Shown one piece after another: positions 21,050 to 32,800 of a DNA stretch of 64,000 bases. The stretch covers positions 8,051,199 through 8,115,198 of the forward strand of contig NC_071389.1 of NCBI RefSeq assembly GCF_022682495.2, read 5' to 3'. The first letter of the stretch is position 1. Each line of letters begins with the position of its first letter. The translations under genes were made by a program, and so were the position numbers. This DNA comes from Desmodus rotundus. Its lineage: Eukaryota; Chordata; Mammalia; Chiroptera; Phyllostomidae. The notes beneath the pieces are model-generated. The model searched no databases and had not been told where the DNA came from. It saw only the letters and a program-made list of their open reading frames with translations.

Positions 21050-23595
21050 TTCGATCCCCGGCCTGCCGCCAGTGGAACGCAGGCCTCCGAGCAAGATGAG
21101 GACATTTTTTTCAAAGCCCCAATTTTTCTTTCTTTCTGTTTTATTGTTTTCACCTCTGAACTGCAGAGTGTAAACTTCCCACCCCCAACAGAGCCCAAGA
21201 CCCTTTTTCACAGCCAATTGTCCAGTGTGTCCTTTCCAGAAGTTTCCTACGTGCGCAGACCCAAACAGATCGATCTGGGGCTGACCTTCTGGCAGGCTGT
21301 CAAACCCAGAAATAGTTGGAGAATTTTCTTCCCGTACATTGAAGCCCCCCGAGACCAGCGAAGCAAACCAAGGTAAAGCGACATGTGTTCCTTGTCACCT
21401 GGAAGCAGGTGGAACCCAGACCCTCAGACCCCACCATTGTGACCCTCACCAGGTGGGCACAGAAGGTGCCGGCTGAGGTGGTTCGGCCCAGCCTCTGTGC
21501 CAGGTCTCTCTGGCGGGGTAGCATTTTCATCTGGGAGGTATTACCTAAGGCCTCAGCACTGGGAAGGCCCTTCAGGGTGGAGCGAGGCATGGGGGAGGGC
21601 TGGGAGAGAGAAGGTGGGAGGAAACCAGAGAAGGAGGGGTGGGGTGGGGTGCAGTGGAAGGCTGTCATTCACAGACAGCTTTGCGCCACACTTGGTAAAT
21701 GTAAAGTTTCATTAATTGACTCGATCTTCCCAAGGCTCTCGGTTTTCCTTATCTGTAGCAGATTTTATCATCGTCGTCCTAGTCAAACGAGCTGACATGT
21801 TCAGTGAAACAAGGGAAGCTTTGAAACTAATAATTACAAAAGGATTTCTAAGGGGGTTTACTATTATTCCTAAAAAATGTTTCACATACGTTTTCTTGTG
21901 AAAGCATTTTAGGCGGTGATTGCCACACTCTATCCCCTGGATCCCCAGGGTCCCTGGAGCACCGCCCTGCTCCTTGGGAGACAAGAATGACGTAGGGAAG
22001 GTCTGGGTGCACAGGACTCCCACCTCCCATCACGATTTTAACCAGAGCAGCCACAGAACTTGACGGGTTTCCCATGCTATGGCCTTCATTGATAAAACAG
22101 ACCGCCAGGCTTTAAACAACAACAAAAGTCAGACACTCACTGACTGTAAGAAAGCGGCAGGAGAAAGAAAGGTCCAGTGCCTCCCATCTCTCTCAGAACA
22201 GCCGCCTTCTTGGCTCCTAACATCTATGCTGCCGGCTGAGTCCCTGAGTCACAGCTCAGCTACCAGAAGCAGTGTCCCTCCCTGTCCCACCCCTCCAAAC
22301 CCCAGGGCCCCGGGTCCTGAACCCAGTTCACCAAAACCACAGACCTCCCCTCACTCCCGGTACCCAAGCTCCAACATGGCTCAGACGGGCCTTGGCGAGA
22401 AGACAAGAGCTCCCGTCCAGGAGCATCTGGAGACCTGTGCCTTATTTCCAAAGGGCAGTGACAGCCATTAGGGCTTGAATGAGCTGCTCTCCTGGTAGAA
22501 AACAAGTATTTTTAAAAAGCGCAATTTCTCTCCTTTCTCCAAAATAAGACTCAAATTACAATGGTGGCCTGGCACTGGAGAGCATTTCCTTTTTGGATAC
22601 TTCATAGAATCCTTAATAGTACAGAAACGGCCGAGCATTTCACACCGCGTTATGAAGTCATTAACATTTTGGGGGATAAACACCGTTCCCCAGGACAAGC
22701 CATTAGAGGGAGAGGAGTGGGCAGAAATGAGATCGGTTTGAAAGGCCCCACCTCTAGCAGCTACAGGCTGGAAAAATCGCACCTGTTCCCAGTGAAAGGC
22801 GGCAGAGGTAGGAGTGCACAGCCCGCGCAGCCTGGGTGGCCTTTGCTCAGCAGGCCGACTCAGCGAATTGGATATCGGGAAAACAGGGAAGAATCAGCGT
22901 TTCAGCGTCCCGAGGCAGCAAGCTCTCCAAACGCGCAGCTCTGCACCCTGCCTCAAGCTCTCTGGCATTTAGGGTCCATCAAGGCTGCAACGCAGGAGCT
23001 GCTCCGCGACACCGCAGCCTATTTCAGACCATCGCCAATGCTGTTTGCTTTAAATCCGCAGGAAAATCCCTCCACTTCCCGCCCCACACCTCCTGTCTCC
23101 ACCTGTCCTTCCCACACTGAAGTTTCACGGGCTTTGTGGAGATTTCCCAAAGGCTGGCACCCAGGTTTTTCTCTTCCTTTGATATAGGACTCTGGTGTAT
23201 TTTAGCAGGAATTTGGGGGGGCAGGGGAACTTCGGCATACTGTCTCTCGATTATTCCCTACTTCTGCTGCCACATAAGGATTACAGTCGTGAAAGACACC
23301 TGGGGGGGCTGGTTGTTCAGACTTGCAATGGAACACCCCTGCTTCTAGCTGCATCCCCATCCAAAAGGTAAACACCCACGCAGTTCCTAGGAAGCCTCTG
23401 AGGTCCCATTTCATTAAGGGGTTCCCTTTGCCTGAACGGGGCTGGGGTGACACTCTCCTTCCCTGGAGCCTTCCCGTGGGTACCCAGGAAACGCATTCCA
23501 GAAGGATGAGATCAAGAGTGTAGTGTGGCCCCCCCGGCAAGAATGACCCCCCCCACCCCTCCATGTCTGCTGCAGATACCACTAACTTCCACGAT
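21050..23595. other. Unique sequence, no gene seen
   Basis: Contains a G-rich run ggaggggtggggtggggt at about 21633 and a 208-codon plus-strand open frame at 22561-23187 with no domain. The 21.7-21.9 kb stretch is AT-rich and non-repetitive. No exon with convincing ends was found. Confidence 0.4.
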
Positions 23596-23700
23596 GCCCT
23601 TTCCACCTGGGGGCAAGCTGGGTGAAGGGTATATGGAAACACTCTGGATCACCTTTGCTACTTTTCTGTAAACATAAAGCTATTCTAAAAAAAGGAACAC
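23596..23700 (+). mobile_element. L1M LINE 3' terminus, sense
   Basis: Short L1M end recognised by ttccacctgggggcaagctg, gggtgaagggtatatggaaa, cacctttgctacttttctgt and an A-rich end aaacataaagctattctaaa. Only the last 100 bp is present. Confidence 0.65.
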
Positions 23701-24762
23701 AATTGATATTGGGAGATTAAGAGAGGCCCTTGGGGGTAGTTAATAAGGGCCCCCGTTGTTTCTGCAAAGCTTGGCTTTATGATACTGCTGTGAATGGCAA
23801 ATATGAGCGAAGGATGAGGGTTCTAATTTGGTGGGGAAAATACACCAGACTTTTTTAAAATCCTTATTTGATTCATTTTCTGTTCATTTTAAGAATTAGT
23901 GCCTAGTTGCAATTATAACCTAAATTGTGTTACGTATGAGAAAAATTAATTTTCCTCATTTTTAGTTTTGTATCTGAAGGTGAAGGCCCAATCCCAGTTA
24001 CACAATGCCCCCACCACTTATGTGAAAACATCCTTCCCCTATGGGGGGAAGCATTTGAAGTCACCTTTCTGTGGTCCCAGTGATAAGGGAGTCAGTGGGC
24101 TGTCTGCTCCCAGGTGTAAACTCCCTCCCACCACCCTCTCTGCATTAGGAGTGTGATTCTCAGTGGTGCTGTGGGGAGGGAGGAGAGGTGAGAAGCTGAG
24201 AGAAGACTCCATTGCTTTATTTAATAAAGGGACTGACAGCCCCGGGAAGTGCTGCTGAGTGAAATATGATGTCATTTCATGTCATCGTCCCCAAGAGGCC
24301 TTCGGTAAAATCTATGTTTTCACTGGATTTTCAGAGTAGGAGTTTGTTTTGCTTTGGGTTTTTATGAGACATAAGTTGACATGGACCTTACAGACGAACG
24401 CCAGACGGCGCAGCTCCCTGCTGGGTGGCCCAGGAATCGCCCCTGCTCCGGGACATGCCCATCCCCTGCTCTCTCTCCAGCGTGAGCCTGCCTCATCTGG
24501 AATCACCCCACAGAGGGTCGCGCAGGCTGCCAGGGAGAGCGCTTCCGGGCTGGCTGCTGGGGCCATGGTGAACTACCAATGCCTCATCCTCGGGGGTAGC
24601 CCCCAAAACGTGGGTCTGGGGCAGCTAGCCCATCTGATGTTTCAAAAGAGGCCAGGACTCCGGATTTTGGGTGTGACCGTCCCATGGCTCTTTTGTGTTC
24701 AGATTTAAAAAAACAACAACAACAGAATAGAATCATCAAAGAAGGCAAGTCTGCCGTCTGTA
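23701..24762. other. Unique sequence, no gene seen
   Basis: AT-rich for the first 300 bp, then ordinary composition. A short CAA repeat lies at about 24709-24724. No repeat family or exon recognised. Confidence 0.45.
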
Positions 24763-25090
24763 TAGAGATGACTCTTGAACAATATGGAGGTTAGGGGTGC
24801 CGACCCCCCATATAGTCAAGAATCCACATATAACTTTCGAATCTCCCCACAAAAACTTAACTACTAGTAGCCTACCGAAAACCTTACCGATAACATAGCG
24901 TTGATTAACACGTATTTTGTATGTCATATATATATATCACATCCTGTGTTCTTACATTAAGCAAGCTAGAGGAAGAAAATGTCATCAAGAAAATCATAAG
25001 GAAGAACAAATACATTTGCAGCGTTTGTTGAAAAACTTCATGTATAAGCGGACCCGTACGGTTCAAACCGGCGTGGTTCAGGGCCCACTG
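24763..25090. mobile_element. Tigger-like (Tc1/mariner) DNA transposon
   Basis: The ends are inverted: gagatgactcttgaacaata at the left and gttcaaaccggcgtggttca + gggcccactg at the right, matching the 'gttgacccttgaacaacacgggtttgaactg' class. Internal landmarks include ggttaggggtgccgaccccc, aacttaactactagtagcct, cttaccgataacatagcgtt, cttacattaagcaagctaga and catttgcagcgtttgttgaa. No transposase frame remains. Confidence 0.8.
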
Positions 25091-26564
25091 TGCATCCATG
25101 GGCGGGCAGCCACTTTGTAACCTCTAGGTTGGGAGAATGCTAGCATTTGGCTTGAACTTCCATAGCAGCTTCCTGCCACTTTAGAAAATAAATGTACTTT
25201 GTCCTAAAATAAGTGATCTCTACCTTTTCCTCTCTCTATTAGCCAAATCTGGGTCACAGTATATTTCTAATGCATAAATGCGTGTGCATCTAACTAAGAA
25301 GAGAGATTCTAGTTCCTATTCTGCTTTTCCGTTCTCTTCTCTCTGCTCTTTAAAGCCCTATTAATATTCAGATCAATAAGGAGAGGAGCTTTAGGGACAT
25401 ACCAGATGCAAATTCTTTGCAAGGGTTTGCACCATTTCTGTGAGCCGCCAACAGACCCCAGCACAGCACAGGAGTGTTCGCCCCGCTACTCAAGCGAATG
25501 AGCCAGAGTCTTTTTCAGAGACGGCGCTCAGACGCAGCCTTCCCCAGATCCAGCCATTTGCAGCAGTTTCGGAGTCGTCTGTCAGCAGATATCAAGTTGA
25601 GGTTAACCATTCATCTTATGCTTCTGCTTCCCACAAGGACAAATGAAATAGCTACAAATGAGCTCATTTTTCCAGATGGCAATGGCAAAGCCAAAACAGA
25701 CACCCAGGGTAATTTATGGGACAGACGAATGAGAAAGGAGCTGAGTCCTGGGACCGTGATTTGTGGGTAGACAGTAAGTTCTTTCCTGGGATATATAAAT
25801 GTATGTTTCCCCCATTTTCAGTCAGAAAAGCACTGAGGTCAAGGCAAGTTCAGTTCCATGCAGTGAAGGGGAATCCCAGACATGCGTTTTTCCAGAGGGG
25901 CACCTGGGGCCAGGATACTCATCCAGAATTTACCGATGCACCAGGTAACCTTGAGTAAATTATTTGGTGCTTCCTTTCCAAGTGCCCACATGTTTGGAGG
26001 ATAAAGGATGGCTGCTTTGGGAGGGCCTTGAGCGTGTCAGGGGACCTGGGTGCCGCTGGGGCCGCAGAGCTGCTACCCAGAGCAAAAGCCTCGCGGCTCT
26101 TACAAGGTGTTTCTGTCTGTTTCCGGCTCCTGAGTTATAGGTTCTGCTCTCTCGAGCCTCAATTTTCAACTCCAGGGAAAAAAAGCATCCGTTTCCCTTT
26201 CCTGAGGCAGAAAGGTTCGATAGCTGTTCAGTCTCATCTTTAAAGGCAGACTTCTCTGTCACATGGAGATGTTTCACCTGATGGTCAGGAACATCCCATC
26301 GAAACTTCCGGTTATTTGCCGTGACAGCTCAGGAATCCATCCCACTTCAAGGCAGGGGCCTGCTGAGGTGGTGGCCAGCCTCTCCGATTTGTCCCAGGAC
26401 ATTCCCCCCCAAATGCAGGGATTGACAAGACAGCCAGGGTCGTGTGAATTGATTCCAGAAAGCAGCGACCCCCTTCTCGGTGTCCTTGGTAACATTGAGT
26501 CTCAGAGGCTCAGCTTTCTCACACAAGCCCTACAATTTCATTGATGCAAATACCACGTGCACCC

Positions 26565-26705
26565 AAAAGAATGAGGTATGACACCTATAAATATATACAT
26601 TTCGTATTTTCATTATGCAAATGCATTTATTTGAATTAATCCGTTGCTACCAGATTACGCCATTTTTTTGGAGTTAGAGTACCATCCTGATCCTGAAAAC
26701 CGTAG
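26565..26705. promoter_or_regulatory. AT-rich block with octamer and homeodomain words
   Basis: Contains ATTATGCAAATGCATTT (octamer ATGCAAAT) followed by GAATTAATCC and CAGATTACG. Such clusters are typical of POU/homeodomain-bound enhancers, but no function can be shown from one sequence. Confidence 0.2.
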
Positions 26706-27334
26706 CAAACAGCTCGACAAAGCAGCGGTACGTAGCCCTACACGTGTGTTTTTATTTCTTTAGTGAGCACGTCTCCTTGCCTTAGGTGTAAAATTGGAAA
26801 ACATATTCCACACTTAGCATACTTGGCCCACGGTTCCCTACCTAAGTTCTGAGCACACGCTCTCCTCGAAAGTGTCATATTCAACAGCGTTTTAAATCTA
26901 AAGAGAGAGTTTGATGATACAGGTTTTAAAACAAATGAGCAGATATTGAGCCAAGTGTTTTAAGACAAAATATGTCAGTGGTTTGCAGCTTGAGTGTGAG
27001 GGGGAAGATGCACATTTAAGGTACATTTTCCGCTACCTATAATGGATGTGTTTTACTTACTTGAAGACCCCCTTGAAAAAGCAGCAAAATCAGCAGTCTC
27101 GTGTGATGTAATGAAAATATTCTTGAATGTACAGAAAAGGGTCGTGTAGAAAGAATACCGCATATACTCATATATACACGTCATATATTAAGGAGCCCGG
27201 ACAGCAAACAAAAATGTAGCTGTTTTTCTTTATGTCCTGTTCCATTTCAGTCCTTATTCACCCTGGGTGTGTGGGGTGGGGGGCCAGCAAACTGAAATGC
27301 TGCTTGGGGTCCCAGAGTCACCACACCACACAAA

Positions 27335-27349
27335 CTCCAGGGGGCGCTG
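27335..27349 (+). promoter_or_regulatory. CTCF-like motif
   Basis: CTCCAGGGGGCGCTG contains an intact CTCF core CAGGGGGCGCT and carries only one or two mismatches to CCASYAGRKGGCRSY, depending on alignment. It is not inside a recognised repeat, which favours a long-standing site over a SINE-borne one. Confidence 0.5.
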
Positions 27350-27524
27350 TTCACATGGTCTGCAGTTGCGCCTGGCTCAGCCGGCCCAGCCCTTGTGGCA
27401 GGCCCACTCCTGGGTGTGGAACAGATGGAAGGAACAGGAAAGGAAACTACCATTAACTAGGATTTCGGGGGAAGTACCTCCTTTCGAGGTGTTCTCCCAA
27501 GTTACTTGACAGTCAGTAGCGTGA

Positions 27525-27705
27525 CGGGAGCAAAGACTGGTGACGGGCTGGGAGACTTTGGACGCTCCTCCACCTTTCCAAGCCTCAGTTTCTCATCTTT
27601 AACTGGGCTACGCAGCCCGTATCACTATGCACTTCAAACCTTTTGTCACAAGCAGTATCATTCGATATGTATAGAAGTTAACAGCAACCTGCGTCCTCGG
27701 GTCAC
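27525..27705 (+). mobile_element. MIR SINE, sense
   Basis: gagactttggacgctcctcc, ctttccaagcctcagtttct and catctttaactgggctacgc follow the MIR core. The tail is diverged. Confidence 0.6.
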
Positions 27706-27992
27706 CTAAATGGTAACTGAGACGTTAATTACCGGCGCACACTCCGGGGGTGGATGCATAAGCCCTGCAAAGTCTACACCACAGGGTTGGTCTGCCAGCC
27801 TAAAGGATGTTACAAGTGCATTTTTGGTCAGTAAAATGAAGGTGGGTGGGTGGTGAGCTAGGGAGACTGAAGGGGCTGCCATTCTTGTGTTAACGATGTG
27901 TGAGAATTTGGCCTAACCAGGAACTCACCTGTCTCTGCAGAGCAGCCTCAACACCCCATTGGTGCTCAGGCTCTGCTCTGGGGAAGGCTTGT

Positions 27993-28032
27993 CCCCTCAC
28001 CTGGGAACTTGGCCCCTCACCTGGGAAGCTGG
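27993..28032. repeat. 20-bp tandem duplication
   Basis: Two adjacent copies of CCCCTCACCTGGGAAcTTGG (second copy differs at two positions). No further copies are present. Confidence 0.85.
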
Positions 28033-28129
28033 CTGATAACGGAGTGAGCCAATCTCTCCAGAGAGCTGGGGGAGGGTCTGCCCTCCCACGCATTCCCTGA
28101 CTCCCTGCTTCCCTTCGGCAATCATACCC

Positions 28130-28345
28130 CTTCATTAAAAGTGGCCTCCTCCGCACGGTGCGGCCCTGTAATATGTACCGCCGCGCCGGTTTCATTTTGC
28201 TACAGATATCGCCTCGTGCGTGCTGCACTGACCCCGAGGCGAACCAACCACAGGATGATGGGGCTGGTGCCATAGCCATTCCCCTCCTCCTACGAGAGCC
28301 ATCCGTTTTGCGGCATCTGGTCGTGGAGCCTGCCACGCTATCCAT
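28130..28345. promoter_or_regulatory. CpG-rich patch
   Basis: By hand count about 18 CpGs occur in about 215 bp, close to the number expected from base composition, whereas the surrounding DNA is clearly CpG-depleted. It is shorter than a classical CpG island. A good minus-strand splice donor (gacag|gtgagttcc, intron starting at 27928) lies 200 bp downstream on that strand, as a first exon would need. It could be a promoter, or a GC-rich insertion young enough not to have lost CpGs. Confidence 0.35.
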
Positions 28346-28419
28346 GAGTGTTTCTCGCATTAAAAATAAGAACCCGGAAAGTTACATGTATTACAGCTAC
28401 CTGTGTGAGCAAATGAGTC

Positions 28420-28810
28420 AATAAGGAATCGTATTATTAGATGACCAATTAAGTGAAAGGACTACCCAGGCATTGTTAGGAAGACAATTAATTGTAGAGT
28501 TCTCTTCTCCGTGCACTTGGTTGCCTATTAAGATAATGAATTGATTCTCTGAGATTGGGTCTAAAAACATGTTTAATCAGACTCCGCTAGGCAAAGGATC
28601 ATTATTTTTATGAGTTCGTGAAATGCATATTGTTACCAACCAAGTTTGAAAGAGGCTTTTTTCAAAGGTTACAAGAAGGGAGCTCTTATCACTTCACATT
28701 GCACTAATTAAAATTTGAAGTTTAAAGAGAAACCTCATTATAAAAAAGAATAATTTTGGGAAACTAACACCCAAATCTTCCTTTGATTTAAAAAATGCTT
28801 TGAATAGAGA
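28420..28810. promoter_or_regulatory. AT-rich motif-dense block, possible conserved enhancer
   Basis: No repeat match. Contains a palindrome CAATTAATTG, an NKX-like CAATTAAGTG, GATA-like CTTATCA, TCF/LEF-like CCTTTGAT, and several ATTA words within 400 bp. Resembles a developmental enhancer in composition. Conservation was not tested. Confidence 0.25.
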
Positions 28811-29824
28811 TTTCCGAACAGTAGGTTGGGGGGTTATTTTTTTTCCTTCTCGATGTTCTCAGATTATCTCTAATCCCAACAACAGCAGCGTAGGCAAACC
28901 ACACATTAGCACTGTGAGGCTGGGGAGTTTGCTGATGTGGGTTTTTGTTTGTGTTTTGCTTTTTTGGTCTTCTCTTAAAGAAACTTCTCACAAATGTGAA
29001 AAGGAGCTAAAGTGAGTCCCCTTTAATCCCAAGTGACTAAGAATCTGAGTGGGTAGGACCCAAATCCATAAAAATCACAAAGATGTGCACAGGAAAAAAT
29101 TAGGCTGCTTTATGAAAGTCAAAAATACTAGTGTTTTCCTTCTTTCTTGGGAACATAAAAGAGAGTGTTTTAGGACAAATTAAAGGAGTTTTATTTTTAA
29201 CAACTCTATTTTAAACAACTTTTCTTTATGTAAGAGGTAGTATGGCCTGAAAACACAGCCAGCTTCAGGGAGAGTGTGGGGGGATCTCCGGGTTTCATAT
29301 CCCTGTCCAGTGATGAGGGGGGAACTGAGGATGCTCTGAGCCCATCCCCTGCCCTTTGACGCCTGATCCAGCTTCTGGACACCCAGGCTGTTGTTCAGAG
29401 TACCCCCACCCCCGTCCCCCACCAGGTACCCCTCCCACAGCACCACACATATTCACTTACGTCCATCTCTTAAGCTCAGGGACAACATTTGAAGGAACAT
29501 GGAGTCCACTAGCAAAGGGTCTGACACAGTAAATACTGGACCAACCTGAATGTCGATGTCTGGTGTTTTCCCTTACAAAATGCCCCGAGATGTTTCTTAT
29601 TTCCTTTTGAAGTTGCCCCTAGAAATAAGCTCAGGCCATCTTCAAGAGCAGAGCAGCTCCACCTGCCACTCCTGTACCTGGTCCTATGGTGTCATCGACT
29701 TTACTAACTTCATTCCCAGGGGAAGCGAGGTAGGAGGGGCGGAGGTCAAAGGTTGGTTTTAAAACAATGTTTGTTCTTCTCCCCCACGTGCAACCCTCCA
29801 GCTTCCGTAAACAGCCCGTGGAGC

Positions 29825-30060
29825 GTTGTGGTTTTATGGTAGGCTCTGGTGACGGGATGGCCCGGGTTGGAACCCTAGCTTTGGCACGTGCCCTCTCCGT
29901 GACCTTGGGCAAGTTGCTTCGTGTCTTACTAACCCAATGCTGGATTAGTAAAAGGAGGATAATCACGGTGTCCATTTGCAGGGTTGCTGAAAGAATTAAA
30001 TGTGATGCATGCCAGCGTTTACCTGTTACCTGACCCATAGTGAGAGTTTAATAAGCGTGT
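29825..30060 (+). mobile_element. MIR SINE, sense, nearly full length
   Basis: tggtaggctctggtgacggg, cgggttggaaccctagcttt, gtgaccttgggcaagttgct, then aaaaggaggataatcacggt, agggttgctgaaagaattaa and tagtgagagtttaataagcg cover head to tail of MIR in order. Confidence 0.8.
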
Positions 30061-30420
30061 ATCTGTCAGTAAAGTCTGGATTACGCTGCAGGAACAAAAG
30101 GGACAAGGTCTCAGTGGCTTAAAGGAGCTGAGTTTTACTGTTCATTTATGCCGCATGTCCACACAGGTAGTCGGGGGTGTCTGTTCACGGAAGTCACTCA
30201 GGAAACGAGGCTAAAGTGGCAGCCGCCAATATGTCATGTCCAAGAGAGGGAAGAGAAAGTGGCTCTGAAATCCCCCACCAGAAGTTTTACACGGCGCTTT
30301 CCTTCTCGTGTCATTGACCAAAGCCAGTCTCCACGTGGCCCACAGAACGGGGAAGTGTAACCCTACCACGTGGAAACATGTTGCTCCTGAGCGCCGCCAG
30401 GGGCTGGCTGGTGTCATTGT
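30061..30420 (+). mobile_element. Ancient repeat, family uncertain
   Basis: Starts gtctggattacgctgcagga and caaggtctcagtggcttaaa, resembling the common 'acaaaccaccccaaaacttagtggcttaaaac' repeat start, and continues with gtcactcaggaaacgaggct and a tail cattgaccaaagccagtctc. The middle is diverged. It may be related to the element at 19.7 kb. Confidence 0.4.
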
Positions 30421-31329
30421 ACTCGTGGCTCAGGGGCAATGTCCCGTCCGTGTTTCACAAGCTAAGAGGCACAAGGTTAATGATACAAAACTGGTAGGTT
30501 CTGGCGACTGAAACTGACTACCAGGTCTGTCTCCTAGCCCCAAGAGACTGCAGCAAAGCACGCTTTCTCTCCCTTCTAGGCCTTTCCCACTCTGATATTC
30601 TTTCATAATAATACACGTTGTTGATAACCAATCATTTCTGAGCAGTCTTAATGTAACATTTCATTGTGGTTGCTCTACAGATGGCAAGAAAAGCTTCCAG
30701 GGAGAAAATGGAAACAAAATTATCTTTTCTTCCAAAGTCTTAAGAAACAATTGACATAATGCTTAAGAAAAATAACCCCAGGCTCTCAGTTCTGTCCACT
30801 AGTTCAGTGTGAGGGCCTTTCCCCGCCCCCCCTCATTGACTATGGGTGCTAGAGGTGCTAGAAGCTGAGAAGATCCCTCCCCATTCCAAAGCGGTTTCCT
30901 AAATGTTTCTCAGTGATTTACGCAACAAATAACGAAAACACACAAGGAAGCTGGTAACTCCTCATTTAATCTTTCCTGTAGTGAGGACTGAAGGGAACGG
31001 CTGCCTGCAAGACCTCGGAGGCACTGAACTGCTTCCTATTGATTTTAGACTAAGACGCTTTATCACTCTTGTTGCTTTAAAAAGAAATGCAATCTGTGGC
31101 AGGGTCTAAATAGACTTTCCTAGAAAAATCAGGCCTCACACTCCTACGTGAACGGAGGTGGAGAATGTTTATCAGCTTTGGCAAATCAGCTTTGGGGAGC
31201 TCTTCTTTTTATTTTTTTTTCAGGAAGTATCTTTCCTGGTACAACATGCCAGTGCTCGAAAGGGTTGTAAGCAGAGTCTTACTTCCCGAGAGGAACACTC
31301 CTGGATCTTAATTCACCTGGAAAAAAGCA
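30421..31329. other. Unique sequence, no gene seen
   Basis: No repeat or exon recognised. A T-rich run lies near 31207-31220. Confidence 0.45.
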
Positions 31330-31460
31330 CATTGTTCAGTCCCCTCCCCGTGCCCCTGGGGAAAATGGGGCTCCGGGATGTTAGAAACTTGCTTAAGTTT
31401 GCTAAGAGAGCAAGGGACAGAATCCAGACTGGAACTCAGCTCTCTGAACCCCGTCGGAGA
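31330..31460 (-). mobile_element. MIR fragment, antisense
   Basis: aaaatggggctccgggatgt, agaaacttgcttaagtttgc and cagaatccagactggaactc resemble the antisense MIR core. Partial copy. Confidence 0.5.
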
Positions 31461-32439
31461 CTCTCGGAATGTCAGAATCAGCATAAATGTAAAACCCATG
31501 TGTCTTTTCTGTGAGCCAGAATGTCAATAGCTTTATCCTCGTGGTACCAAAGGAAAGATACGATGACATTTTTTAACCTTCTGAACTCAGGCTACCTTTG
31601 GCCTATTTCCTGTCTTTATTGGGAAAACCATATCTCCTGTTTTAAGAAATTCAATACATAGAAACCCTAATGGACAAAACTAGTGAATTGCAGAGCTCTC
31701 TCTTTTGATAAAACGGATCTGTATAAGGAAGGGCCTGAATTCTGGCCTTGACTGTGCCGTTAACTGGTTCTGTTTCGGCCAGTATCGGATGGGGGGCTCG
31801 GGACAGATAATCTCCAAACGTCGTTTACACCGGAAATAGCTTGTGAATTCATTACGTGAATCAAAACAAGTTTCCCTGGTACTTTTTCAAAATTCATTTT
31901 GAAAGATTTCACACTGACACAAAGCAGGCGTAAAGACACTGCCACGAACAGCCCCAGAGCCACGACTCTAATTAAGATCTTAAACATGAGACACACACCT
32001 GAAGCCCCTCCGGACTCCTCATCACTCGGGGCCAGCCATCCTCGTCTTCCCCAGACCAGCCCCCGCAGAAGCTTCCCGACCGTGAATGTGGTGCTGACCG
32101 TCTCTGTGCGTTTCCTCATCATTCCCTGTGTTTGTGTCCCTCAACAACATACCACTCTGCACTGCGTGTCTTCACCGTACACCAGCGGAACACTCTCGTG
32201 GGTTTTTTGTTTTCTTCCGTGACTTGCTTTTTAGCTTAACACTCATCCTAGAAGCTGAGCTGTTGGTCCACTGGCCACAGTTCACTCATTCTCCCTGTTG
32301 CAGATTACTTCATCGGATGCATATACTCAGTTTACTTGCATTCTCTTGTCAGCAGAAACCAGGCTGCTGCTTACTTGTCACTGCTCAAACACCCCTGCTA
32401 TAAAGTCTTTCGTTCGTCTGCAGTATCCACGAGAGAGTG
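31461..32439. other. No gene seen; second half may be diverged L1
   Basis: Unique AT-rich DNA to about 31.88 kb. From 31.88 kb the sequence loosely resembles antisense L1 3' sequence (for example ttccgtgacttgctttttag), but the match is too weak for firm limits. Confidence 0.35.
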
Positions 32440-32800
32440 GAGCTCCTTTTATCTTCATGCTATTGATTTCCTTCCCATTCATAAACAGGATCAATCTCTC
32501 CATTTAAAGCTAACGTTATGTCTTTGAATAATTTTGTAACTGTACTCACAACTGGCTTGCGGACCTACGGTTTAATTGATTCCTGGCTACTTTAGTGTTC
32601 CTGTTGCTCTCCTAAGTGGTTGCCCATCTAGAGGAATGCAATTAATTTTTATATACTGGTTTTATAAGAGCATACATGCTGGTCTCTCTTATTAATTCTA
32701 ATAATTTTCCAGTGGAGTCTTTGACGTCTCCTCTGTAGGTAATCATCTTGTCGGGTCACTTTCGTTTCTGCTCCTCACACCTGGAGCTGATGACACGGGT
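32440..32800 (-). mobile_element. L1 LINE ORF2 remnant, antisense
   Basis: cccattcataaacaggatca with tctctccatttaaag, gtggttgcccatctagagga, tatatactggttttataaga, ttattaattctaataatttt and ccagtggagtctttgacgtc follow antisense L1 ORF2 (endonuclease region) in order. No open frame survives. Confidence 0.6.

Larger units (their letters stand above)
25091..27524. other. Unique sequence, no gene seen
   Basis: AT-moderate unique DNA. A very weak MIR-like stretch may lie at 25.92-26.03 kb. The block at 26.57-26.70 kb has an octamer word ATGCAAAT and homeodomain-type words. A CTCF-like site lies at 27335. Open frames here are short and without domains. Confidence 0.4.
27706..29824. other. Unique region with CpG-rich patch and AT-rich block
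   Basis: A 20-bp tandem duplication lies at 27993-28032, a CpG-rich patch at 28130-28345 and an AT-rich motif-dense block at 28420-28810. No recognised repeat or named gene. A 156-codon minus-strand frame at 27890-28360 spans the CpG-rich patch and has no domain. Confidence 0.4.

Noticed and set aside
22561..23187. 208-codon plus-strand open frame
   Set aside because: No domain and no splice or start context. It overlaps another frame on the same strand.
25474..25770. 98-codon plus-strand frame ending at a good donor (acagtaagtt)
   Set aside because: No convincing acceptor fits the frame and the product resembles nothing known.
27890..28360. 156-codon minus-strand frame over the CpG-rich patch
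   Set aside because: Poor start context and arginine/proline-rich composition expected from GC-rich DNA. Kept only as a promoter-like finding, not as a protein.
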